Positions 48,401 to 58,629 of a stretch of 62,000 nucleotides of DNA are shown piece by piece (positions within the stretch are counted from its first letter, which is position 1; every line of letters starts with the position of its first letter). The notes beneath the pieces were generated by a model. That model saw nothing but the letters and a program-made list of their open reading frames with translations, did no database searches and had not been told where the DNA came from. Source of the DNA: Lingula anatina (Eukaryota > Brachiopoda > Lingulata > Lingulida > Lingulidae); NCBI RefSeq assembly GCF_001039355.2, contig NW_019775700.1:1-62000 (forward strand), written 5' to 3'. Made by a program: the position numbers and the translations under genes.

Positions 48401-51400
48401 CAGGCCTGAAGGTTTCAAATGTTGGACTAGGTAAGTTAAAAAAAAGTGTGTTTACATTTAAAGAATTCGGTGGTTAACTTAGCCTAAGGACACAAACTGC
48501 AGTGAAGGGCCGTGCTAAGTAGGACTGACCCAAGTCTTGTGTAAATCCACCCCATGAAACAATCAATATTTCTATGCTGGGTCCAGACTATACTGTGAAA
48601 TGCCAGCACTCAGAGTATAGTGGTGGCACATGGTAGTTTTCAGAAGTTGGAAATCTGTTCACAAATTGATTTTATATGTCAAAAAAATCATGGCACATTT
48701 GGTCACGTTATGAGATCGTCAGTGGAGAATAAATTCTCAGTGAGATGCTATGTCCATGATGTTACCAGTACAGAGTATCATTTGAGTCACTTAAATCAAA
48801 AGTGCATCAACAGTAAATGAAAATAAATGAGAAAAATTAATAATTTGATATTCTAATTAAATTATTTATTTATTTGTTGGTTTTTTTATTTGTTTGTTGG
48901 TTTATTTATTTTTTTGCTTGTTTTCAGGAACATGGGTGACATTTGGAGCACAGATCACAGATGAGGTATGTTGTCATAGTAACAGGTGAATTAAGCTATG
49001 AACTAACTAGTAAATAGGGAAGTTCGAATTTTTATTTTATTTCTAAACTACTAAAAACTCTTTTAAGTGAAAACAGAATTGATAACAAAGTACTATAAAA
49101 AGCATCTTTTACTAAATATAGTTCTTGTTTTTCATGTTCTTGTATCTGAAAGACCAGAAAAGTGTTTCAGATGTGTAAAAAGTATCAGTATATTGAAGGC
49201 AAGCACCTGTTACTATATATATTGGCACAATGCCAGACTTAGACCGCATTCAGATTCACACATTGTACTAGCTGGGTCAATCTAACTCTGTCAGGGGGTG
49301 GGGGGCTAAAGTGCAATCAGTGGAATGAGCTTAATTGTCTGACATGCCTCCTCAGTCAGCTACGGGGTAATTAACTATCTCGTGTTAATTAAGCTGATTC
49401 TACCGATTGCACTTTAGCAAGAATCCCCTGCAGAGTTGGACCGACCCAGCTAGTGCGATGTGTGAATCTGAACACGTCCTAAGAAACCATTTCTGTGTTC
49501 AGATCTTGAAAACCCTGGTGCCTGTGATCAATTGATCATTTTCCTCTCATGTGATGTGATGTTCCTGAAATATGTATCACTGTGCAGTAGCTGAAGGCTG
49601 TTAGCTTCAGTCATATCTTGTGTCAGATATATATATGTATAACAGCCAATTCAAAAGATTCATATCTGTGCCTGGATGGCTGGCTGATATTTGGTCTTGC
49701 AGCTCACCTTGTGAAATGAAAAACAACTTAGAAAAATGTTGTTACAGATAATGATCACAAATTAAAAAATATATATATAATAATGATAAAAACATTGTGG
49801 CCCTGCCACATGAAGCCCTGCTCCTTAGCTTGCAATAACAAAATTTTATTTGCGTCCTTCACCCCCCCCACCCCCCCCCCCCCCATACACACACACACCT
49901 GATATTATAATATACTGGCTCTTTCAGGCTTTATAGATTACTATGAATTACCAGCTTCCTGGCAGAAACAGATCCAGCCATTCTGGCAGACATTTTTCTT
50001 AACCCCACATAAAAATCAAGTTCAAGCCTACACAGTTCCGTAATGTGTCGAGATTAATAAAATGCCCCATGCTTTTGGGTCTTCTCGTTTCCCCTCCTTG
50101 TGGTATCTAAGACATGAATCTGTTCTCCAATAGACACGCTGTCAGCTGGTGTGTACTATGTAGGTACGCTTGCTAAGCCCTTTAATCATAGTGTGGATCA
50201 CCTGAAGGAATTACCTGGAAATTCTGAAAATGTTTCCCAGGATAATGTTCCACCAATACCAGGTCTAGCTTACTCTAGGTTGAAATTTTCGAGGGAGAAA
50301 ATAGCTGCTATATTTTAGACAAATCTGACATTTTAACTGGTTTGTCAGAGGTGAATTTGATGAAAATTGGTGAATTGATAAAAATTTACCTTTGCCAAAT
50401 TGGATTTTGTGTGTGTGTGTGTGTGTGTGTGCGCACGCACGCGCGTACATCATGATATTTTTCACCAAGCATTTGGTCACACAAATTTCCAGTCTCTCTT
50501 ATGAAATACTGAGTTGAACAACATTCTGTTCACTTACAGATGGCGGAGGAAATGGTGACGTTGGCCTATGACAGTGGAATAAATGTTTTCGATACTGCTG
50601 AGGTGTATGCCGGTGGAAAGTAGGTCACGATACTGCTGTCATTTAATGAACTTGGCAAAGTGCCAGACAGTAAAGAAGCAGTACCTTTAATTCAGGGAGA
50701 GCCAATCATGATCATATTTAAGTTATATATGCACTAAATAATAATGTAAAATACCATAGTGTATAACTGAGAAAGTTTAAAATGAACTGAAACATTTATG
50801 TTTAATGTTCAAATAACTTGGAGTGAAATGAAGATATAGTGCAGGTTGCATTATCGGATTCAATGAATTGCTTTATTTTATTTTATGTGTTTATTTATTC
50901 ATTTTTGAATCCCACAAACATTGACAAATTTTTCAGTGATGACTTCATTGTTTTATTCCAGAGCGGAAATCGTGCTTGGTAAAATATTGAAGAAAAAAGG
51001 TTGGAGGTGAGTGTTTTGTAGTCATTTTATCTTCTGAGAGCAAAGCTTTTGTTTTGCTCCTTACACTCTTCATCAACAGGGATGGATTTTTTTCCCTTTC
51101 TCCTTAGGAATATTTTTTTTTTAAGTAACTGTGACCAAAAAAAAGCAATATCTATGAAATTCATATTTTCCCCCATTGAAAAGTTCAAATAAATACAGTT
51201 AATAATATTATTATTCATTATATTATATAATAATTATTACCTCATCTGACGTTCTAGTTATTTTCACCAACCTGTTTATGTATATATGTACATATATATT
51301 TATACCATATGCCTATGTCTTATGTAACATCACTACTGTGCCCCTTGGCTGTGGGGTCTATATTTGNGTGGAGAATAAATTCTCAGTGAGATGCTATGTC

Positions 51401-54400
51401 CATGATGTTACCAGTACAGAGTATCATTTGAGTCACTTAAATCAAAAGTGCATCAACAGTAAATGAAAATAAATGAGAAAAATTGATAATTTGATATTCT
51501 AATTAAATTATTTATTTATTTGTTGGTTTTTTTTATTTGTTTGTTGGTTTATTTATTTTTTTGCTTGTTTTCAGGAACATGGGTGACATTTGGAGCACAG
51601 ATCACAGATGAGGTATGTTGTCATAGTAACAGGTGAATTAAGCTATGAACTAACTAGTAAATAGGGAAGTTCGAATTTTTATTTTATTTCTAAACTACTA
51701 AAAACTCTTTTAAGTGAAAACAGAATTGATAACAAAGTACTATAAAAAGCATCTTTTACTAAATATAGTTCTTGTTTTTCATGTTCTTGTATCTGAAAGA
51801 CCAGAGAAGTGTTTCAGATGTGTAAAAAGTATCAGTATATTGAAGGCAAGCACCTGTTACTATATATATATTGGCACAATGCCAGACTTAGACCGCATTC
51901 AGATTCACACATTGTACTAGCTGGGTCAATCTAACTCTGTCAGGGGGTGGGGGGCTAAAGTGCAATCAGTGGAATGAGCTTAATTGTCTGACATGCCTCC
52001 TCAGTCAGCTACGGGGTAATTAACTATCTCGTGTTAATTAAGCTGATTCTACCGATTGCACTTTAGCAAGAATCCCCTGCAGAGTTGGACCGACCCAGCT
52101 AGTGCGATGTGTGAATCTGAACACGTCCTAAGAAACCATTTCTGTGTTCAGATCTTGAAAACCCTGGTGCCTGTGATCAATTGATCATTTTCTCTCATGT
52201 GATGTGATGTTCCTGAAATATGTATCACTGTGCAGTAGCTAAAGGCTGTTAGCTTCAGTCATATCTTGTGTCAGATATATATATATGTATAACAGCCAAT
52301 TCAAAAGATTCATATCTGTGCCTGGATGGCTGGCTGATATTTGGTCTTGCAGCTCACCTTGTGAAATGAGAAACAACTTTGAAAAATGTTGTTACAGATA
52401 ATGATCACAAATTAAAAAAATATAATAATGATAAAAACATTGTGGCTCTGCCACATGAAGCCCTGCTCCTTAGCTTGAAATAAAATTTTACTTGCGCCCT
52501 TCACCCCCACCCCCACCGCCCACCCCCCACCCCCCTACACACACACACACCTGATATTATAATATACTGGCTCTTTCAGGCTTTATAGTTTACTATGAAT
52601 TACCAGCTTCCTGGCAGAAACAGATCCAGCCATTCTGGCAGACATTTTTCTTAACCCCACATAAAAATCAAGTTCAAGCCTACACAGTCCCGTAATGTGT
52701 CGAGATTAATAAAATGTCCCATGCTTTTGGGTCTTCTCGTTTCCCCTGTTTGTGCTATCTAAGACATGAATCTGTTCTCCAATAGACATGCTATCAGCTG
52801 GTGTGTACTATGTAGGTACGCTTGCTTAGCCCTTTAATCATAGCGTGGATCACCTGAAGGAATTACCTGGAAATTCTGGAAATGTTTCCCAGGATAATGT
52901 TCTACCAATACCAGGTCTAGCTTACTCTAGGTTGAAATTTCTGAGGGGGAAAATAGCTGCTATATTTTAGACAAATCTGACATTTTAACTGGTTTGTCAG
53001 AGGTGAATTTGATGAAAATTGGTGAATTGATAAAAATTTACCTTTGCCAAATTGGATTTGTGTGTGTGTGTGTGTGTGTGTGAATGTGTGTGTGTGTGTA
53101 CGCACGCGCGCATCGTGATATTTTTCGCCAAGCACTTGTCACACAAATTTCCAGTCTCTCTTATGAAATACTGAGTTGAACAACATTCTGTTCACTTGCA
53201 GATGGCGGAGGAAATGGTGACGTTGGCCTATGACAGTGGAATAAATGTTTTCGATACTGCTGAGGTGTATGCCGGTGGAAAGTAGGTCACGATACTGTCA
53301 TTTAATGAACTTGGCAAAGTGCCAGACAGTAAAGAAGTAGTATCTTTAACTCAGGGAGAGCCAATTATGATCATGTTCAAGTTATATATGCACTAAAAAA
53401 TAATGTAAAATACCATAGTGTATAACTGAGAAAGTGTAAAATTGACTGAAACATTTATATTTAATGTTCAAATAACTTGGAGTGAAATGAAGATATAGTG
53501 AAGGTTGCATTATCAGATTCAATGAATTACTTAATTTTATTTTATTTTATAATTTTTTTTCATTTTTGAATCCCACAAACATTGAAAAATTTTTCAATGA
53601 TTACTTCACTGTTTTATTCCAGAGCGGAAATAGTGCTTGGTAAAATATTGAAGAAAAAAAGTTGGAGGTGAGTGTTTTGTCGTCATTTTATCTTCTGAGA
53701 GCAAAGCTTTTCTTTTGCTCCGTACACTCTTCATCAACAGGGATGGATTTTTTTCCCTTTCTCCTTAGGAATATTTTTTTTTAAAGTAACTGTGACTAAA
53801 AAAAAGCAATATCTATGAAATTCATATTTTCCCCCATTGAAAAGTTCAAATAAATACAGTTAATAATATTATTATTTATTATATTATATAATAATTATTA
53901 CCTCATCTGACGTTCTAGTTATTTTCATCAACCTGTTTATGTATATATGTACATATATATTTATACCATATGCCTATGTCTTATGTAACATCACTGCTGT
54001 GCCCCTTGGCTGTGGGGTCTATTTTTGNCCCTATACTGTGAAACGTCTGAAGATGAACATGCAGTCCTTCTAAGGAAAACTAATTTTCTGGCATAAAAAT
54101 AGGAAAATTCCTTGTGGGAAAGAATCATTCAGGTATTCACAGCTTTAACTGCAGTTTGTCTTGTAGATGCTGCGCAGTCAAACCAATTGTGTTATTAACA
54201 TATGCATGTGCATTGCAATGGCAGTAAAGATTCATTTGCAATTCAGAATGTCTCCTTTTGCAAAGGTCTGTTGATCGTGCAGGCATGCGCATGTGTGTTA
54301 ATCATGTGGTAGCCTTCCTCCGTCTTTGTTAGCCTCCGAAAATTTTTTTTGCACTTGCAGAAGCATATAGATATGCCCAAGGGAGCTCCAATAGTAGCGT

Positions 54401-57400
54401 CTCTGGGGAGATGACACACCAGGAGCTTCGGTTTCCGCGATACATGGAAGGTACGTCGTGCCCTGCTTGAGAAAAACTGTCATGGCAGACAACGGCAAGC
54501 AAGCAGGGTTTTACGGTGACAGGATATAAACTGTTTCTTCTTCTTTTTTTTATTTCTCAGCTACTGCTGTTATTACGAGATTTTGTTGAGTGATTTTTAT
54601 GATTTGATATTTTATTGTTTATTGATCTTTTTTTTTCTTTCAGTTTCCTCCTGGCATTGATAAGTTCGTGTGTGTCACTGCCGCGTAATAGTCTTAGAGT
54701 TAAAGAGACACACCCACAATGAGATGCCATTTATCAGTTATGGAAGGTGTATTTAGACACAAACTTAAACCCAACTAAGTCAAGAGTATATCATATTTCC
54801 CAGTTACTTAAAGCAAAATTGAATATTAAAAATCACATTTTGTTTCATACGATGTTTCATTTATAAAATGTGAAAAACATTCGAAACATGGGCTTAGAAC
54901 TTGGAGTTGGGATTATCATAGAATATATATTTTATAGTAAAACAAACCAGGAAAATTGTCTTAGGGGTAAATGGTTAAATTATCCTGTTTGTATTTGAGT
55001 GCACCTTCACACCAATCAAAAAGCTGATGCTATTCAACAATGAAAACTTAAAAGCATTTGTATTCAGGTATAATTATATGAATGTCAGATTAATTTTATT
55101 TAATCTTCAGATTGACTGGGAAATATTGTTTCTGGGGACAAGGCCACCTTCACTTAATGATTATTTTATAATAGTAAAAAAAAAAAACGTCAGAAGTTAG
55201 TGCTCTTGCTAATTATGAAGTATCATATATGGAATCAAATTATTCATGGGAATAGGCTTTGAGTAAAACTGTGAACAATTCCTCTTTCATCCCAAAATAA
55301 AATCTCCCATCAGTGTTCTTGTAAACGTCAGCTTTTTTTCCACTTATTGGGTGTTGTGTCATCTTTAACTTGCCATTCCTGAGTACTGATGGTGCTTGTA
55401 TTCTCTGTTAAGCAGGGAGTAACCACCACTCAGAACTCTGGAACTAGAAAAACTATAGTAGCTGTGTCCTGTGTGTCCGTCTCTACCACAGCCCTGTAGC
55501 TCTTTGGTTGAAACTGATGAAATATTATATATATTTGTGAATTATGTTTGCACTGACTTGTGACTAAGGTTATATTTTGACTTTGATCTTGATCTTGGTC
55601 TGTTTCACTATGTATTTTTGTAAGTTACATACCTCCTCTTGGCACTGATATGTATTTACTGATAACACTCTCCTATTTACATTAAAGCACAGTCTAGTCT
55701 CAATAAAGGCCTACAGAGTAGCCTCTGTCCACAGGTCCACTGCTGGCCATGGTACTGTATTGGTTTCTACAGATCTGTAGCCAGCAATTTCAATAAGGGG
55801 GAGGGGTCATTTTCTTTTAAACATGGACCTTTGTTGATTCCACTTGCATTTGATAAGTGACATGGAACCTAGATTAAATTTTGATTCAGAGCCGACCTTT
55901 TCCCCCCACTGAAAGGGGGGTTTTCTAAAATGCTCTTAACATACCCCCCCTTTCTACGAGCCTGCACCATACTAGCACCTTTTAGATTTCAAGTATATGT
56001 ATGTTTGCTGACCTTTATCTTTTCAACTTTATAGTTATTCCCTAGGATAGTCATTTTTACCAATCATATTTGATTATTTTTTATTCTTTATTACTATTTG
56101 CCACTGTATATATAAAGCCTTGGGTTGGTTTTAGCCGAGGATTACAATTATATTTTTGTGATATATTACTGTAATTTGCAAAAAAAAAAAAAAATGGTCT
56201 GGAGACTCTCAGAGATCTCATTTCTTGCATGCATAATGATATGTTAATTGATTTTGAAGACATGTTAATGTTAATGATGCATTTTATTGTAAATCTTTTT
56301 TATCATTTCCCATAGGGCCCCAGCACAATGCATGACACTTACACTTTAAGTCGTTTTCTTATGGTCATATTTTCTGTGCATGTGATTTTCTCAAATGACT
56401 CATCTGGAAATGATGAATGTGAACTTGACCTTGAATAACTTATTTGTTTGTTTTCCTCCACCGAAACCCTACGAATATTTGGCTGTGTCGTTTGTCTTTT
56501 CAGTAGGTTTGGAAGTGAATGAGACATAGTTGGTGATAAAAAGTGATTGTTTGATGTCTCATTTTTCCAGAAATTGTGCGTGCTTTCACTCATGTGATCA
56601 ACCAGGGCTGGGCTATGTACTGGGGAACATCCAGGTGGAATGCCATGGAGATTATGGTAAGTTATTGTGTGATAGCTGTGACTGTGTTAGCTGGTACATT
56701 GTGGTAGATGTGACCGTGTTAGCTGTGACAATGTGGTAGGTGTGACAGTGTGTTAGCTGTAATAATGTGGTAGGTGTGACTGTGTTAGGTGTGACAGATT
56801 GTTATTTGTGACAGTGTGTTTTGATATTGTGATAAATGGGACGATGTGTTGGGTGTGACAGTGTGTTAGCTGTGGCAGTTTGTTAAGTATGATGTGACAG
56901 TGTGGTGGATGTGACAGTGGGGTAGATGTGCCTGCTTTCTTTTACTTATGCCTAATTTGTACACACTTGATTGTTTCAGATAAAAAAATTAATTGTCCTA
57001 TTTTCTCTTCAGGAAGCCCACTCTGTGGCCCGTCAGTTCAACTTGATTCCACCAATTGCAGAGCAGGCGGAGTATCACCTGTTCCAGCGTGAAAAAGTGG
57101 AACTAAGCATGCCAGAGCTGTACAACAAAATAGGTAACAAATGGACATCTAGTGGAGAAAAAAATGCACCAATCCACTGAGTATTTTAAAAATTTTAAAT
57201 TCACTGCCTACTACCTCATGGCGCCGGAACAATACACAAGGTTTATTGTATCGTCCCTGTTGTGGCCAATTAAAAAATCAAAATTCCAAAGTCAGTCCAA
57301 GAAATGCGGTTCCAGTGTTTGATTTGCTACCTTTTAGAAATTCAAAGCAAATTAATGGGTGCATTCATGAATTGTTTTTTATTTATTTATTTACATATTT

Positions 57401-57629
57401 ATTTATTTATTATTATTATTATTATTTTACATCTGAATCAGTTATAAAGTCATTGTGTCTCCAGGTATAGGTACCATGACCTGGTCTCCTCTAGCTTGTG
57501 GTATTCTGACTGGGAAATATGATGATGGAGTGCCCATCTACTCCAGAGCAGCCACCAAGGTAAGTGGGGGCACACTGTTACAAGACAGATTGACAATGAG
57601 ACGTCTGGTTATGAGATATGAGAATTATT

Positions 57630-57687
<58 letters not shown>

Positions 57688-58629
57688 CTTAAAAGGTGCA
57701 TTAAACAAGCTCACAAGCATGCATGCAATTATACTTGCATGCACACATTCACACACACCTGTGTACAATACAACGTGTCTTGCTCGGCTATGGCTTTTCA
57801 CACATGCACGCACGCAGGCACGCACACATACACAGTTTTACAATACAATATGTCTTGCAGGGTTATGGCTGGCTGAAAGATAAGATTCTATGTGAGGAGG
57901 GGAGAAGACAGCAGTCTAAGCTGAGAGAGGTGGCAGGGATTGCAGACAAACTGGGATGTACACTAGCCCAGCTGTCTATTGGTGAGATGCCTGAATACAT
58001 ATATATTTTAATATTTAAAATTGTAAAAAAAAAAATGAAAAATAAACTTCTTTTCTTTCTTTCTCTTTATTTTGATTTAATTTAATGTGGTCAGATGTGG
58101 ACCAGAAGTTTAATAGATAGCAATAAAGAGATTTCAAACTTAATCAGTTGCCTATATGCCTAATTTATCTAAGTTCAGATTGAGCTCCCATCCAGTGCTA
58201 TGTTTATGCAGTATGTGTCACTGTATTTGTAGCTTGGTGTTTGAAGAATGAGAATGTTCAGTGTGTGCTGCTGGGAGCAGCTTCTGTGGATCAATTGTAC
58301 GAAGATATCCAGGCATTGCAGGTAACATCTCACCTAACACATCCAGTACAGTCACATCTAACACACTGTGATAGATATTTATAAAGAGAGTTTCTCCTTC
58401 ATTATTGGTAGTAAGGTAGATGATAAAGTTCAATAATGTCACGTGATAGAAGTATTATAGTGTTTTTTTTTTGTCACTTTCTATGTCATCCCAAAACTAT
58501 TTTGATATCTTTTATTTTGTGTGTGTCACTCGCTAGGTCATCCCAAAACTGACGCCTCCCATCTTGGCTGACCTAGATAAGGTCCTCGGCAACCGCCCCA
58601 CGTATAAGAAAGAGCCTCGGGACAGGTGA
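42392..58629 (+). CDS. KCNAB: Voltage-gated potassium channel beta subunit (Kv-beta, aldo-keto reductase fold), incomplete in this assembly
   Basis: Cytoplasmic Kv-beta subunit that binds the T1 domain of Kv1-type channels and NADP(H), modulating gating and trafficking. First coding exon is 42392-42462 or 46650-46717; then 48387-48430, 48928-48965, 50540-50619, 50962-51006, [missing exons], 56571-56656, 57013-57133, 57465-57559, 57861-57981, 58233-58321, 58537-58629. Junctions are GT-AG with matching phases. Blocks: [38 protein letters not shown] (Asp and Tyr of the catalytic tetrad), [72 protein letters not shown]. About 58 residues between KKKGWR and EIVRAF, with tetrad Lys and Asn, are absent. 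Exons 48928-51006 recur at 51575-53667 as an assembly duplicate. Confidence 0.93.
44724..44767. repeat. 22-bp tandem duplication
   Basis: atcctggggaaacccctgat plus tg, twice in succession. A diverged relative lies at about 42092 (atcctggaaaaacccctgaa). Confidence 0.85.
46650..46717 (+). CDS. KCNAB: KCNAB alternative first coding exon B
   Basis: ATG at 46650 (context caaaATGa) opens 22 codons plus 2: [22 protein letters not shown], then donor acag|gtgaat. Phase 2 joins exon 48387 as FYRNLGKSG, as for exon A. The Lys-rich stretch before the core recalls the variable N-termini of other Kv-beta isoforms. The two exons are 4.2 kb apart, implying separate promoters or alternative splicing. Confidence 0.7.
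48387..48430 (+). CDS. KCNAB: KCNAB shared core exon ([15 protein letters not shown])
   Basis: Acceptor atcgttttcag, donor gtaagt. Enters in phase 2 and leaves in phase 1. It starts the aldo-keto reductase barrel and lies just left of the duplicated block, so it is present once. Confidence 0.9.
48722..51366. repeat. 2.65-kb duplicated block, copy 1 (carries three KCNAB exons)
   Basis: Nearly identical to 51368-54027. It holds exons 48928-48965 ([12 protein letters not shown]), 50540-50619 ([26 protein letters not shown]) and 50962-51006 ([15 protein letters not shown]), plus a foldback element. It ends at a single N (51367), after tgtggggtct. Confidence 0.9.
49246..49475. mobile_element. foldback (MITE-like) element, copy 6, most complete
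   Basis: Arms of about 90-100 bp: left gcattcagattcacacattg, tactagctgggtcaatctaa, ctaaagtgcaatcagtgg; right the reverse complement (ccgattgcactttagcaaga, gagttggaccgacccagcta, tgtgaatctgaac). The centre has taattaactat. No open frame. Repeated at 51895-52124 within the second copy of the block. Confidence 0.7.
51368..54027. repeat. 2.65-kb duplicated block, copy 2 (probable unmerged haplotype)
   Basis: Second copy, bounded by N at 51367 and 54028. It repeats three KCNAB exons at 51575-51612, 53202-53281 and 53623-53667 with intact splice sites. Coding differences are minimal (ATC to ATA silent; GGT to AGT, Gly to Ser in KKKGWR). Intron differences are SNPs and simple-repeat length changes, as expected between alleles. 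Confidence 0.85.
51895..52124. mobile_element. foldback (MITE-like) element, copy of 49246-49475
   Basis: Same element in the second copy of the duplicated block, at the equivalent place. It counts as the same insertion if the block is an assembly duplicate. Confidence 0.6.
54029..56570 (+). other. KCNAB intron sequence after the third N; expected exons absent
   Basis: I looked for the conserved TTKIFWGG, ETERGLSRKHI and VVFANRPDPNTP segments in all three forward frames and found none. The stretch is AT-rich with no supported exon. The missing exons should lie at the join at 54028. Confidence 0.6.
56571..58629 (+). CDS. KCNAB: KCNAB C-terminal exons (six)
   Basis: 56571-56656 ([20 protein letters not shown]...), 57013-57133 ([20 protein letters not shown]...), 57465-57559 ([20 protein letters not shown]...), 57861-57981 ([20 protein letters not shown]...), 58233-58321 ([20 protein letters not shown]...), 58537-58629 ([20 protein letters not shown]..., ending EPRDR, TGA). 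Phases run 1/0/1/0/1/0 and agree at every junction. The SPLACGI segment and the GxxSVDQL loop are NADPH-binding parts of the fold. The C-terminus is the usual length for Kv-beta. Confidence 0.93.
56660..56935. repeat. GTGTTAGRTGTGACA tandem repeat in a KCNAB intron
   Basis: About a dozen degenerate units (tgtgacagtgtgttagctgt, tgtgacaatgtggtaggtgt), directly after the donor at 56657. Same unit as the PLOD intron arrays. Confidence 0.75.
57631..57687. repeat. 57-base poly(T) run in a KCNAB intron
   Basis: Unbroken T homopolymer 71 bases downstream of the exon ending at 57559. Length is unreliable in short-read assemblies. It could mark a minus-strand poly(A)-tailed insertion, but no flanking retroelement was recognised. 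Confidence 0.9.
58473..58499 (+). repeat. decayed copy of the last KCNAB exon acceptor
   Basis: gtcactttctatgtcatccc then aaaact, 52 bases upstream of the true boundary gtcactcgctag|gtcatccc, aaaact. The upstream copy has AT where the real site has AG, so it cannot serve as an acceptor. Confidence 0.6.

Noticed and set aside
51368-54027. A true tandem exon duplication in KCNAB, parallel to the PLOD paired exons
   Set aside because: Introns are as similar as exons, three consecutive exons are repeated as a block, and each edge is a single N; this fits assembly duplication. The PLOD pairs differ strongly in both exon and intron and have no N.
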